Source of the DNA: Pseudanabaena yagii GIHE-NHR1
GTDB taxonomy: Bacteria > Cyanobacteriota > Cyanobacteriia > Pseudanabaenales > Pseudanabaenaceae
Assembly: GCF_012863495.1 (NCBI RefSeq)
Contig: NZ_JAAVJL010000001.1
Coordinates: 2,538,001 to 2,602,000, forward strand
DNA: 64,000 nucleotides
Direction: 5' to 3'
Numbering within the stretch: the first letter of the stretch is position 1; the number at the start of each line of letters is the position of its first letter. The position numbers and the translations under genes were made by a program. Below, one piece after another: positions 16,938-25,624 of this stretch. Below the pieces are notes generated by a model. That model worked only from the letters and a program-made list of their open reading frames with translations, was not told the origin of the DNA and ran no database searches.

Positions 16938-18266
16938 ATGCTAACTGAAACTATCTCATCCATTAGTAACCCTTCTCAGTCTCAACAGCTAGGGGGTTTT
17001 GTATTTATTAGTTCTTGTTTTGATGTCTGGGGTGGTAGTGAAGAGCTTTTCGGAGCTACTGCCAAATGTCTCAAGCAACAAGGACATGAGGTGTATGTCT
17101 TCAAATTACAAATCAGTACTCATCCTCGAATTTTAGAATTACAAGCTGCTGGAGTTAAGGTAATCGCCCTTAATTCTTTACGGTTTCTGAAGGTCAAACA
17201 TCTTGCTTTCATATCTATATACTATCTAGTCAGACTACTGAGTTTTTTACCTATACCTACAAGATGTTATTTTATTCACAAACAAAGTTTGATGTTACAA
17301 ACCTTAAAACAAATAGAACCTTCCTTAGTAGTAATTTCCCAAAAAGACAGTGATAATATAGATCCACAACGAAGTTTTCTTTTGCATACCTTGAGGCGGA
17401 TAGAACCTTCCTTAGTAGTGATTTCCCAAGGAGACAATTTTGATGGAGTAAAATATGCAGAAATTTGTCTGGAACTTAATTTGCCATATACAATTATTAG
17501 CCAAAAAGCATCAGACACATTTCTGCCATATGGGAACCTACGTAGAATGATGCAGGATATGTATCGAAAAGCAAAATTTTCCTTTTTTGTTTCTCAGCAT
17601 AATTTATCCTTAACAGAATCCCAAATTGGCTATAGTTTAACTAATGCTGAAGTTATCAGAAATCCACATCGAGCGTTAATTCCAGAAGCGTTACCTTATC
17701 CACTAATAGAAAACGATTGTTTTAAAATAGCTTGTGTAGCGAGGCTATGGATTTTAGATAAAGGACAAGATATTTTATTAAAAGTCTTAGCTCAAGATAA
17801 ATGGCAAAATCGTAATTTACAAATATCCTTTTTTGGGGAGGGGATTGATCGAGATGCTCTAATGGATATTTCCACACTTCTGGGGATTAAAAATGTTCGC
17901 TTCCATGGATTCGTCAATAATATTTTGGATATTTGGCATCATCATCATGCACTGATTATGCCTTCGCGTGCCGAAGGTTTACCCATAGCTTTGGTAGAAG
18001 CAATGATGTGTGGTAGGCTAGGAATTGTGACAGATGTAGGGGGTATCTCTGAGGTTGTAGAAGATAATCTAACTGGCTTTGTGTCTAAGGGAGCATTTTT
18101 TACAGCAGTTGATGAAGCTATGGAACGAGCTTGGCAACGGCGTTATGAGTGGGAATATATTGGTAAGCAATCTTCTATATATATTAGAAAGATTATCCCT
18201 CCCTATCCAGAAAAAATATTTGCCGATAAGTTGATTAAATTATCTAACTCGCAGAGGTGGAAATGA
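16938..18266 (+). CDS. GT4-family glycosyltransferase (paralog B) with an internal duplication
   Basis: 442 residues, paralog of the gene at 15671, sharing the SSC-x4-WGGSE start, RLWILDKGQDILLKVL and MPSRAEGLPIALVEAMMCGR. It is about 36 residues longer, mostly because a segment around IEPSLVVISQ occurs twice in a row (roughly residues 115-140 and 144-170; DNA near 17285-17370 and 17375-17450). Paralog A has only one copy of that segment. The gene starts 47 bases after paralog A, so they are probably cotranscribed. The sugars used are unknown. Confidence 0.87.
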   Translation: MLTETISSISNPSQSQQLGGFVFISSCFDVWGGSEELFGATAKCLKQQGHEVYVFKLQISTHPRILELQAAGVKVIALNSLRFLKVKHLAFISIYYLVRLLSFLPIPTRCYFIHKQSLMLQTLKQIEPSLVVISQKDSDNIDPQRSFLLHTLRRIEPSLVVISQGDNFDGVKYAEICLELNLPYTIISQKASDTFLPYGNLRRMMQDMYRKAKFSFFVSQHNLSLTESQIGYSLTNAEVIRNPHRALIPEALPYPLIENDCFKIACVARLWILDKGQDILLKVLAQDKWQNRNLQISFFGEGIDRDALMDISTLLGIKNVRFHGFVNNILDIWHHHHALIMPSRAEGLPIALVEAMMCGRLGIVTDVGGISEVVEDNLTGFVSKGAFFTAVDEAMERAWQRRYEWEYIGKQSSIYIRKIIPPYPEKIFADKLIKLSNSQRWK

Positions 18267-18327
18267 TAATGGAAAAACTTTTTTTTAAGCATAAAATCGC
18301 TATATTCTAAACTTTTAAGAGCAATTG

Positions 18328-19401
18328 ATGAATAATTTTAGAGTAAACAATCCATTATTCATGCAATTTCAAAAGTTAGTTACTATCATCCGCGCTAATG
18401 AATGGTGGGCATTTAAGGGAGCGCCAGTATTAGCTACAGCATATGCTACAGCTTCAATCTTCAATATTCCACTTTTATCGTTATGGAATTCACTCATATT
18501 GCTTTTGATATCTTTATCAGTAGTGGCAATTTATGCCCATCTGCTCAACGATCTATCAGATCAAGATGAAGATTTAATAGCGGGTAAATCTAATGCTCTA
18601 GTCGGTCGGTCAAAATTATTCAAGGTCATATCTATAGTATCGTGTTTATTTTTTGGGGTCTTGTCAATAAGTTTAGGAGATCTAATTAAATTACCTTTAG
18701 CACTTGCTATTTATATCAGTAACTGGCTTATTTTCTTTACTTATTCAATTCCACCTATACGTTTAAAACAAAGGGATATTTTAGGGGTTTTAGCTGACAC
18801 AATTGGAGCCCATTTGCTGCCAAATTTGTTTGCAGTAGTTTGGATTGCTCATGTGTCTGAACGACAGATCCCATTATTATGGATAACTTTAGTAGGCACT
18901 TGGTCGCTAGCATCAGGTTTGAGAGGAATTTTCTGGCATCAAATAAAAGATATTGAGAATGATCGCTTAGCTGGAGTCAAGACATTTGCTGTTCAAACTT
19001 CCGTCAAAACACTACACTATTTTGGTAAATGGATTGTTTTCCCAATAGAAGTAATTGCTTTTACTGGTATGTTGCTTGTTTCTAATAACTTATTAGCTGG
19101 AGTTTTTCTGGCATTATATTTAGCAACAGTATGGCTAAGATATTATTTTTGGAAAATTTATACCGTAATTGTTTTGCCATTCGCCAATCGCAGTACAATT
19201 CTTACGGAATATTATATCTTGTTTTATCCATTAGCTTTTTTAGTGATATCAGTTTGGCATAATTGGCTTAATGTGATTATTTTAATCGCGCATTCTGTAC
19301 TTTACTTTAATTGTTTATGGATATGGAGTAGAGATTTTTATGTATTATTTCGATGGGAAATCCCAATTTACCTCAACAAGTTGCAAGTTGCAAAAAAGTA
19401 A
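18328..19401 (+). CDS. UbiA-family membrane prenyltransferase
   Basis: 357 residues with about eight to nine membrane helices. The two Asp-rich Mg-diphosphate motifs of the UbiA superfamily are present: LLNDLSDQDEDLIAGKSN near residue 80 and IKDIENDRLAGVKT near residue 214. The family transfers prenyl groups to aromatic acceptors, and includes the phosphoribosyl-decaprenyl-phosphate synthases that make lipid-linked sugars. In this context (glycosyltransferases, ABC exporter) a role in making a lipid carrier or lipid-linked sugar is attractive, but this is inference. The ATG at 18328 is used rather than the adjoining TTG. Confidence 0.82.
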   Translation: MNNFRVNNPLFMQFQKLVTIIRANEWWAFKGAPVLATAYATASIFNIPLLSLWNSLILLLISLSVVAIYAHLLNDLSDQDEDLIAGKSNALVGRSKLFKVISIVSCLFFGVLSISLGDLIKLPLALAIYISNWLIFFTYSIPPIRLKQRDILGVLADTIGAHLLPNLFAVVWIAHVSERQIPLLWITLVGTWSLASGLRGIFWHQIKDIENDRLAGVKTFAVQTSVKTLHYFGKWIVFPIEVIAFTGMLLVSNNLLAGVFLALYLATVWLRYYFWKIYTVIVLPFANRSTILTEYYILFYPLAFLVISVWHNWLNVIILIAHSVLYFNCLWIWSRDFYVLFRWEIPIYLNKLQVAKK

Positions 19402-19495
19402 ATTTCATAAATTATCGTAGTTCAATCAACTAGTCGAGTTTTATCGACAGCAAGTTCAATATAGGGTTATATGCTAGAGAATAGTTTAAAATATC

Positions 19496-20311
19496 ATGAG
19501 ACAACTGTTTGATAATTCAACATTGCAAAATAGTTTTCTATCTACTGGCTATGTTCAAGTTCCCATACTCTCTGCCAGAGAAGTATCCTACTTGCTCACA
19601 GAAATTGGGAAATTGTGTCCTGATGATAACTTTAACCCACCATCAGGCAAAAAATATCGGACTTCTTATCACTGCTCTTTTCTTGATAAGAACTTGGACT
19701 ACAAACGTCAGGCATTCAGCTTGATCAAAGAGGTCTTTAATCCCTATTTAAAGCGTTATATGCCAGACTTCGAGATTGTCAATGCCAACTTCTTTGTAAA
19801 GCCGCCTCATAGTGGAGCAATGGCAATTCATCAAAACTGGACGGCGTTGGAGCTTGAGGACACCACAGTTACCCTGTGGTGTCCTTTACAAGATGTAGAT
19901 GCTCACAATGGCGGAATTCACGTTGTTCCCGGTAGTCATAAGATTATTCCTCACATTGAAAGTGTTATGTGTCCGCCCTATTTCAAAGACTTTCAAAAAG
20001 CCCTGATGGAAAAATATCTTCAACCAATACCGATGAGGGCGGGTGAAGGGCTGATATTTGACGATGGACTTATCCACTGGACACCAGTGAATAACTCTGA
20101 GGTAGCAAGAATTGCTGTCCAAATTTTTTGTGTGCCAAGTGAATCTACACCCTTTCTATATTTGTTCAATCAGGATGATCCAGAATACTTTGAGAAAATT
20201 GAGGTGGATGAAGAGTTTTTCCTATCTCAGTCAATAACCGAATATGATTGTCCGTCAGCCCCACTGGAAAAGTCTGGGCTTTGTCGAGAACAAGAACCGT
20301 TATATTTCTGA
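19496..20311 (+). CDS. PhyH-family oxygenase-like protein 1, with altered metal motif and shifted C-terminus
   Basis: 271 residues with the phytanoyl-CoA dioxygenase (PhyH) fold, normally Fe(II)/2-oxoglutarate enzymes that hydroxylate small molecules. The core TLWCPLQDVDAHNGGIHVVPGSHKI is clear. The first metal motif, usually H-x-D, reads H112-Q-N114 here; the distal His is probably H194 (GLIHWTP) and the 2-oxoglutarate Arg R205. The last about 15 residues look shifted: another frame downstream (20290-20394) encodes the tail shared by the two following paralogs (SEEEFIELLKK...). It is the first of four PhyH genes in a row. Confidence 0.82.
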   Translation: MRQLFDNSTLQNSFLSTGYVQVPILSAREVSYLLTEIGKLCPDDNFNPPSGKKYRTSYHCSFLDKNLDYKRQAFSLIKEVFNPYLKRYMPDFEIVNANFFVKPPHSGAMAIHQNWTALELEDTTVTLWCPLQDVDAHNGGIHVVPGSHKIIPHIESVMCPPYFKDFQKALMEKYLQPIPMRAGEGLIFDDGLIHWTPVNNSEVARIAVQIFCVPSESTPFLYLFNQDDPEYFEKIEVDEEFFLSQSITEYDCPSAPLEKSGLCREQEPLYF

Positions 20312-20394
20312 AGAAGAATTTATTGAACTCCTCAAAAAAGGAGACGAAATCCGCCAGAAAATCTATTTTCCGAACACAAATCCTAACTCGTGAG
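20290..20394 (+). pseudogene. Detached C-terminal tail of PhyH protein 1
   Basis: In the frame one base on from the upstream gene, the sequence reads NRYISEEEFIELLKKGDEIRQ, then a stop before the next PhyH gene. The same acidic tail closes the next paralog (ISEEEFLELLEKEEG) and the PhyH half of the fusion protein. This suggests a frameshift or internal deletion near the end of gene 1. Confidence 0.65.
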
Positions 20395-20402
20395 TAATTA
20401 CC

Positions 20403-21350
20403 ATGCGAAAAATACTTAATAATGAAACCCAAAATAGCTTGTTGATCAAAAGAGGTTATATTCAACAGCAAATTTTGTGCGAATCCGAAATTCAGTATTT
20501 GTTGGATCAGGTTCGTAAAGTCTGTCCTGAAAGTGATTTTCAGCCCCATAGCGATGCTTCTTCACACCCCTACATTTTTTCCAGTTATACACATACTCAG
20601 AATCTACGCGAATTTGGTTCCAGGATTGTACAGGAAGTTCTATTCCCTCACGTTGAGCAAATTTTTGACAACTACCGTATGATTAGTTGTGGATTGTTTA
20701 TTAAGGCTCCAAAAGGTGGATGGCTTGACATTCATTATCATCACCAGATAATCATTGATGTAGAGAAATATTGGCTGATGGACATCTGGTGTCCTTTAAT
20801 CGACACAGCCGTTGCTAATGGCACGTTCCATGCTGTTCCAGGAAGCCACAAAATCTTTCCAAAAATCATTCATCATACGGACGGTTACGGTCCTTTTTTT
20901 CAAAATTATACCCAAGTTATTAGAGATATATACTCAATTCCGCTACCATCAAAGGCAGGGGAGGCGGTCATTTTTGAAGATAGTATGCTGCATTGGTCGC
21001 CGAATAATATGACAGACTACCCACGATATGTTATTCACTGTACCTGTATCCCAAAAGAAGTTACACCCGTTCATGTGTATTTTGATCCTAAAGCTCCTCA
21101 GCAGTTTGAATTGTATGAGGCAACAGATAAATTTTTAACCAAAACTGTCTTTGGTAAATCATTACCGAGACCCAGCGATCTAAAACTGCTGGCAATTATC
21201 CCTAACAATAATCACGCCTATACTCTGGAGGAGTTTGAGGAGCGAATGCAGAATCCTGATAAAATTCGTCGCGAACTTTATCCCAATACTCCTAATATTT
21301 CTGAGGAGGAATTTCTTGAACTCCTTGAGAAGGAGGAAGGAAGAAATTAG
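20403..21350 (+). CDS. PhyH-family oxygenase-like protein 2, altered metal motif
   Basis: 315 residues, PhyH fold: LMDIWCPLIDTAVANGTFHAVPGSHK and the second-half motif EDSMLHWSPNN with H197 and R208. Where an H-x-D iron site is expected the sequence is H111-Y-H-H114, with no acid at that place. The C-terminal about 65 residues (SDLKLLAIIPNNNHAYTLEE and an acidic tail) are an extension not usual in PhyH proteins. It is nearly identical to the N-terminal half of the next gene, so the two arose by recent tandem duplication. Possible roles: a hydroxylase with unusual metal ligands, or a non-catalytic binding protein. Confidence 0.83.
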   Translation: MRKILNNETQNSLLIKRGYIQQQILCESEIQYLLDQVRKVCPESDFQPHSDASSHPYIFSSYTHTQNLREFGSRIVQEVLFPHVEQIFDNYRMISCGLFIKAPKGGWLDIHYHHQIIIDVEKYWLMDIWCPLIDTAVANGTFHAVPGSHKIFPKIIHHTDGYGPFFQNYTQVIRDIYSIPLPSKAGEAVIFEDSMLHWSPNNMTDYPRYVIHCTCIPKEVTPVHVYFDPKAPQQFELYEATDKFLTKTVFGKSLPRPSDLKLLAIIPNNNHAYTLEEFEERMQNPDKIRRELYPNTPNISEEEFLELLEKEEGRN

Positions 21351-21399
21351 CCCAAAAATCTACTCTCCGAACATAACTTTTAACTAGGAAATAATTACT

Positions 21400-23355
21400 A
21401 TGCGAAACATACTTAATAATGAAACTCAAAATAGCTTGTTAACAAAAAGAGGTTATATTCAGCAGCAAATTTTGTGCGAATCCGAAATTCAGTATTTGTT
21501 GGATCAGGTTCGTAAAGTCTGTCCTGAAACTGATTTTCAACCCCATAGTGATGCTTCCTCACACCCCTACATTTTTTCTAGTTATGCGGCGGTAGATTCT
21601 GAGTATCTGCGTGAATTTGGTTCCAGGATTGTACAGGAAGTTCTATTCCCTCACGTTGAGAAACTATTTGACGGCTACCGCATTATGAGTTGTGGATTAT
21701 TTATTAAGGCTCCAAAAGGTGGATGGATTGACATTCATTATCACCACCAGATAAACATTGATGAAGAGAAATATTGGCTGATGGACATCTGGTGTCCTTT
21801 AACCGACACAGATGTTTCTAATGGCACGTTCCATGCTGTTCCAAAAAGCCACAAAATCTTTCCAAAAATCGTTCATCATACGTGTAGTTACGATCCGTTT
21901 TTTAAAGATTATACCCAAGTTATTCGAGATAAATACTCGATTCCGCTACCATCAAAGGCAGGGGAGGCAGTCATTTTTGAAGATAGTATGCTGCATTGGT
22001 CGCCGAATAATATGACAGACTACCCACGATATGCTATTCACTGTATGTGTATTCCCAAAGAAGTGACACCTGTTCATGTCCATTTTGATCCCAAGGCTCC
22101 CCAGCAGTTTGAATTGTATGAGGCAACAGATAAATTTTTAACCGAAACTGTCTTTGGTAAACCAATACAGAGACCCAGCGATCTAAAACTGCTGGCAATT
22201 ATCCCTAACAATAATCACGCCTATACTCTGGAGGAGTTTGAGGAGCGAATGCAGAATCCTGATAAAATTCGTCGCGAACTTTATCCCGATATTCCTGATA
22301 TTTCTGAGGGAGAGTTTCTAGAACTCCTTGCGAAGGAGAAAGAAATCAGCCATAAAATGTACTCTCCGAACGAAACTTTAAACTTGTCAGCAATGAACCC
22401 AGAGATGAGGGTGAGTTTGAACGATACTCAGCAGAAAGTAATAACATTAGGGATAGCAAAAGTGCCTTCAGTTCTGACTCGCATTGCTTCCACTTGTATG
22501 GATATTCTAGGTATGAAGGCTCGATCAACAGCAAAGGTGCTGTCCAATCCTCAGACATCAAGTGTAATTCGTAAAGCCGGCACTCCGATTAACCGACATA
22601 AGGTTGCTGATGTCACCAATTACTACAACGAGTGGACTCAAAGCTATATCGAGGGCTTTGGAGAGGTTTTTCAGGGTTCAAGACCTGAATCAACGGATGA
22701 ACTACTCGATTATATTATTGGCTCGGCTCAGTTAGAGGATGGTATGACAGTGTTAGATGCTGGGTGCGGTGTCTGCGGACCTGCCATTGGGTTTGCTGAA
22801 CGTCGAAACTTAAGAATTGAAGCCGTCACACTTTCCGAAGTTCAGGTCGCGGAGGGGAAACAACGCATTCAGGATCGAGGTCTGCAAAATCACATTAATG
22901 TGAGGAAAGGGGATTTTCACCAACTTGCAAAAATTTATCCACCTGCCTACTTCGACCGAGTTTTATTTCTGGAATCACTGTGCCACGCTGAGGATTATCG
23001 AGAGGTTCTCCGTCAAGCAAAAAAAGTACTGAAGCCAGGTGGGTGCATTTACATTAAAGACTTTTATGCGTCAGATTACCGTTCCAGTCCCCATCTGCTC
23101 GAAGTGCAGGCAGAAGACCTGCGTGAGTTGAATCGAATTTACTGTCTGATTATGCCAGACCTTACCAGTATGGTAGATCTAATCAGTGAGTTAGGATTTG
23201 GGATCATTTATTTGCGAGAACCCCAGTACACCTATTCTCCAGCAGCTTGGGAAAACTTTATGCGGCATACCAATGTTTTCTGGCTTCCGAAATTAGATAA
23301 CCCAGAGCGGGCAGTCATACGACCGATAGAAATTTTTGCGTACAATTATCATTGA
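21400..23355 (+). CDS. PhyH-methyltransferase fusion protein
   Basis: 651 residues. Residues 1 to about 310 repeat PhyH protein 2 almost exactly, including the unusual H-Y-H-H motif and the acidic tail. A linker of about 70 residues (MNPEMRVSLNDTQQ to INRHK) leads to a class I SAM-dependent methyltransferase at about 390-651: DVTNYYNEWTQSY, motif I VLDAGCGVCGPAIGFA, motif post-I IEAVTLSEVQ, and FLESLCHAEDYREVLRQAKKVLKPGG. The methyltransferase resembles small-molecule C- or O-methyltransferases (Methyltransf_11 type). The fusion suggests that methylation and the PhyH step act on the same substrate. Starts 49 bases after PhyH 2. Confidence 0.87.
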   Translation: MRNILNNETQNSLLTKRGYIQQQILCESEIQYLLDQVRKVCPETDFQPHSDASSHPYIFSSYAAVDSEYLREFGSRIVQEVLFPHVEKLFDGYRIMSCGLFIKAPKGGWIDIHYHHQINIDEEKYWLMDIWCPLTDTDVSNGTFHAVPKSHKIFPKIVHHTCSYDPFFKDYTQVIRDKYSIPLPSKAGEAVIFEDSMLHWSPNNMTDYPRYAIHCMCIPKEVTPVHVHFDPKAPQQFELYEATDKFLTETVFGKPIQRPSDLKLLAIIPNNNHAYTLEEFEERMQNPDKIRRELYPDIPDISEGEFLELLAKEKEISHKMYSPNETLNLSAMNPEMRVSLNDTQQKVITLGIAKVPSVLTRIASTCMDILGMKARSTAKVLSNPQTSSVIRKAGTPINRHKVADVTNYYNEWTQSYIEGFGEVFQGSRPESTDELLDYIIGSAQLEDGMTVLDAGCGVCGPAIGFAERRNLRIEAVTLSEVQVAEGKQRIQDRGLQNHINVRKGDFHQLAKIYPPAYFDRVLFLESLCHAEDYREVLRQAKKVLKPGGCIYIKDFYASDYRSSPHLLEVQAEDLRELNRIYCLIMPDLTSMVDLISELGFGIIYLREPQYTYSPAAWENFMRHTNVFWLPKLDNPERAVIRPIEIFAYNYH

Positions 23356-23510
23356 TGACTAGACACTACTAATTAAGTTGGCATTGAATAATCAAGCCAT
23401 ACAACAAATGTTAAATTAACGAACATCTTATCAAATTAAGATGTTTCACAAATTTGATAAAGCCAAGTATGTAAGTAAGTTTATTATGCCAACTTACTTA
23501 ACTTCAAAAT

Positions 23511-24365
23511 ATGAAAAATATTCGTCACGCTTTCAGAGATTCAGTCCTTCAAGAAGAGTTCTCAAACAATGGCTATGTGGTTGTAAATTTGGCTGAACCT
23601 GGTGAATTAAAAAATTTGGCTGAGGCTTATCAATATCTCTATCCAAACAAAGAGCAAGGCTGTGTATTCTCATGTCATGATACTGATTTTGTGCGTAAGT
23701 TAAAGGCACAAAACCTTCTTCGTCATGTGATTGGGGAAAAGGCACTTAATTTGTTTGATACTTGTAAATTCGTGAGTGGAGCGTTTGTTGCCAAGCACAC
23801 TGGAGAGACCAGTGTTGTTTCTCCCCATACTGACTTGACCTTTGTTGACCACAAGCAGTACTCAGCCATCGCTGTCTGGACTCCTCTTACGGAACTTACT
23901 TCTGAAGCGGGACGGTTACACATATTGGCAGGATCTCATCATTACACACCCCTGTGTGGGTCAAATCTTTATAGTAATTATACAGACATTGCAATCTCAA
24001 GTATGACTGAGATTGACCTAGAAATCGGACAGGCTGTCTGTTATGATATGCGGACGATTCATGCATCCCCTGCCAACAAATCATTGTCTCCCCGAATTGC
24101 TGGAAATTGTGTCCTTATCCCAGAGGAAGCTGATCTATGGCATATAACCATGCGAGATAGAAAAATTCTGATCTATTCCGTTGACAATGATTTCTACATC
24201 AGACGGGGTGGTGATGAGGCAAGCAATCAAGAGCTATTGAGGAATTATCGAGTTATTCATTCTGAACCGTTTGAATCAGATTTACTCGTTGAAAGCAGTC
24301 AATGGAATAATTCTCAACCCTTTGGTTTCTTTCAACGGGTAATCAAGCGGTTAGGCATTGTTTGA
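23511..24365 (+). CDS. PhyH-family dioxygenase 4, canonical metal triad
   Basis: 284 residues. This copy has the normal Fe(II)/2-oxoglutarate set: H106-T-D108 (SPHTDLTFVD), distal H184 (RTIHASPANK) and R195. The middle strand is AVWTPLTELTSEAGRLHILAGSHH. It is more distant from the other three and is the one most likely to be an active hydroxylase. Substrate unknown; candidates are a glycan, a lipid or an amino-acid-like head group made by this island. It ends the plus-strand block of the island, 154 bases after the fusion gene. Confidence 0.83.
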   Translation: MKNIRHAFRDSVLQEEFSNNGYVVVNLAEPGELKNLAEAYQYLYPNKEQGCVFSCHDTDFVRKLKAQNLLRHVIGEKALNLFDTCKFVSGAFVAKHTGETSVVSPHTDLTFVDHKQYSAIAVWTPLTELTSEAGRLHILAGSHHYTPLCGSNLYSNYTDIAISSMTEIDLEIGQAVCYDMRTIHASPANKSLSPRIAGNCVLIPEEADLWHITMRDRKILIYSVDNDFYIRRGGDEASNQELLRNYRVIHSEPFESDLLVESSQWNNSQPFGFFQRVIKRLGIV

Positions 24366-24409
24366 AAAGTCATTTTTCAAAGCTCCTTCTAGCTAATTTA
24401 GGTAGTCCT

Positions 24410-24476
24410 AAAAAGGAAAGGATTTATTTTGGTAAGGATGGGCGGCGCGAAGCGCCGCCCATCCTTACCTATTTAG
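24410..24476. repeat. Hairpin repeat, copy 2 of a dispersed family
   Basis: Same unit as at 4127-4194: aaaaaggaaaggatttatt, a stem with gaa loop, then cctatttag. The stem differs from copy 1 at several places, with both arms changed so that pairing is kept. Outer bases (aatttaggtagt and actaccctaattt) form a further imperfect inverted repeat, like a small MITE. It lies between the converging PhyH 4 and sulfotransferase genes. Confidence 0.85.
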
Positions 24477-24675
24477 CACTACCCTAATTTACTGTGATTT
24501 AGACTAAAGACAGCCAGAGGAGACCTTAATCTGTCAAGAGAGAGAGAATAAAGAAGTAAACAAAATCTTCTACAAGATTATGCAAAAATCTATCGGTAGC
24601 ATTTTTGTATAGAGTATTAGTATCTCTTTGCTAAACGGAGACTTCACCGAACTTTAACCCAATTAAGAGAGTTTT

Positions 24676-25593
24676 TTAAAATCTTTCCGACTTTTTAAAC
24701 ATCTTCTTAAACCAAAAGAATTTTCGCTTTTCCGTTTGTAATTGCTTGTTAAATAATTTTTTACCATACTCATAAATTTCTCGATCACATACTGTCAACT
24801 CATCTATTTGCTTGATGACATCGTCAGGGATTGTTCCAGATTTCCGATAGGTTAAATTCCCTAATGCTAAATTTTCAGGTGATACATTTTCTCGTGGCAG
24901 ATTTTTAGGAGTAGATATTCCTAAAGAATTACAAATCAAGTGAGCCGAATCATTAAATTGTTCCATTATCCCCACAACTTCCATTGCGTCGAGTCTTTGT
25001 TTAGCCTTATTGAAGATTTCATTTATATCTAATAGTCCAGATGATAATTGTTGAGCAATAATATTCTCAATGAAGATTTCTTTACTCTTATCAAGTGTAT
25101 CAAGTGAGCATTGCGAAACACCTAAATACTCATTCAAATCTATATCGCATCCCAGATAACAACTTTGCTGTTCTTTCATACTTGGCATAAGATTAAGCAT
25201 CTCTCTAATATTAGTACACTTCAATAGTTCGCTGATATCACTCTTGAGCTTGAGATCTTCAACTTCATCCAACGCTAATGGATTAGAAGCAAACTTTTTT
25301 ACCACAATCCTTTTTATAAAAAGGCAATTTGAAACTGTTCTCTCAAAAGGATCTCGCAACATAGTAATAGAGGAAATTTCTTTATCTAGCAGACTAAACA
25401 GACCTGTTCCCCAATGACCTGCAAAGCATTTGAATTGACTAATTTCCTCTCTGCTCATTTGTAACAGTTGTGATAGCGAACAATTGAGTTGTGAGCCTTG
25501 AGGGTAGGAGCAAAGAATTAATTGACCTAAGGAAGAACCAGCAGTTTTGGGAATATGCAGAAAATAAATCGGAGGCAGCTTGTGTTTCATCAT
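24676..25593 (-). CDS. Sulfotransferase family protein
   Basis: 305 residues of the Sulfotransfer_2 type. The 5'-phosphosulfate loop is IYFLHIPKTAGSSLGQLI at the N-terminus and the 3'-phosphate loop is SITMLRDPFERTVSNCLF near residue 75. These enzymes move sulfate from PAPS to hydroxyls of glycans or lipids. The gene follows the ABC exporter genes in the order wzm-wzt-sulfotransferase with a 31-base gap, so it probably belongs to their operon. The PAPS-forming APS kinase in the same island is broken, so activity would depend on another PAPS source. Confidence 0.85.
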   Translation of the reverse strand: MMKHKLPPIYFLHIPKTAGSSLGQLILCSYPQGSQLNCSLSQLLQMSREEISQFKCFAGHWGTGLFSLLDKEISSITMLRDPFERTVSNCLFIKRIVVKKFASNPLALDEVEDLKLKSDISELLKCTNIREMLNLMPSMKEQQSCYLGCDIDLNEYLGVSQCSLDTLDKSKEIFIENIIAQQLSSGLLDINEIFNKAKQRLDAMEVVGIMEQFNDSAHLICNSLGISTPKNLPRENVSPENLALGNLTYRKSGTIPDDVIKQIDELTVCDREIYEYGKKLFNKQLQTEKRKFFWFKKMFKKSERF

Positions 25594-25624
25594 AAAAAGT
25601 CTAAAAACAATAGAATAGTAATTT

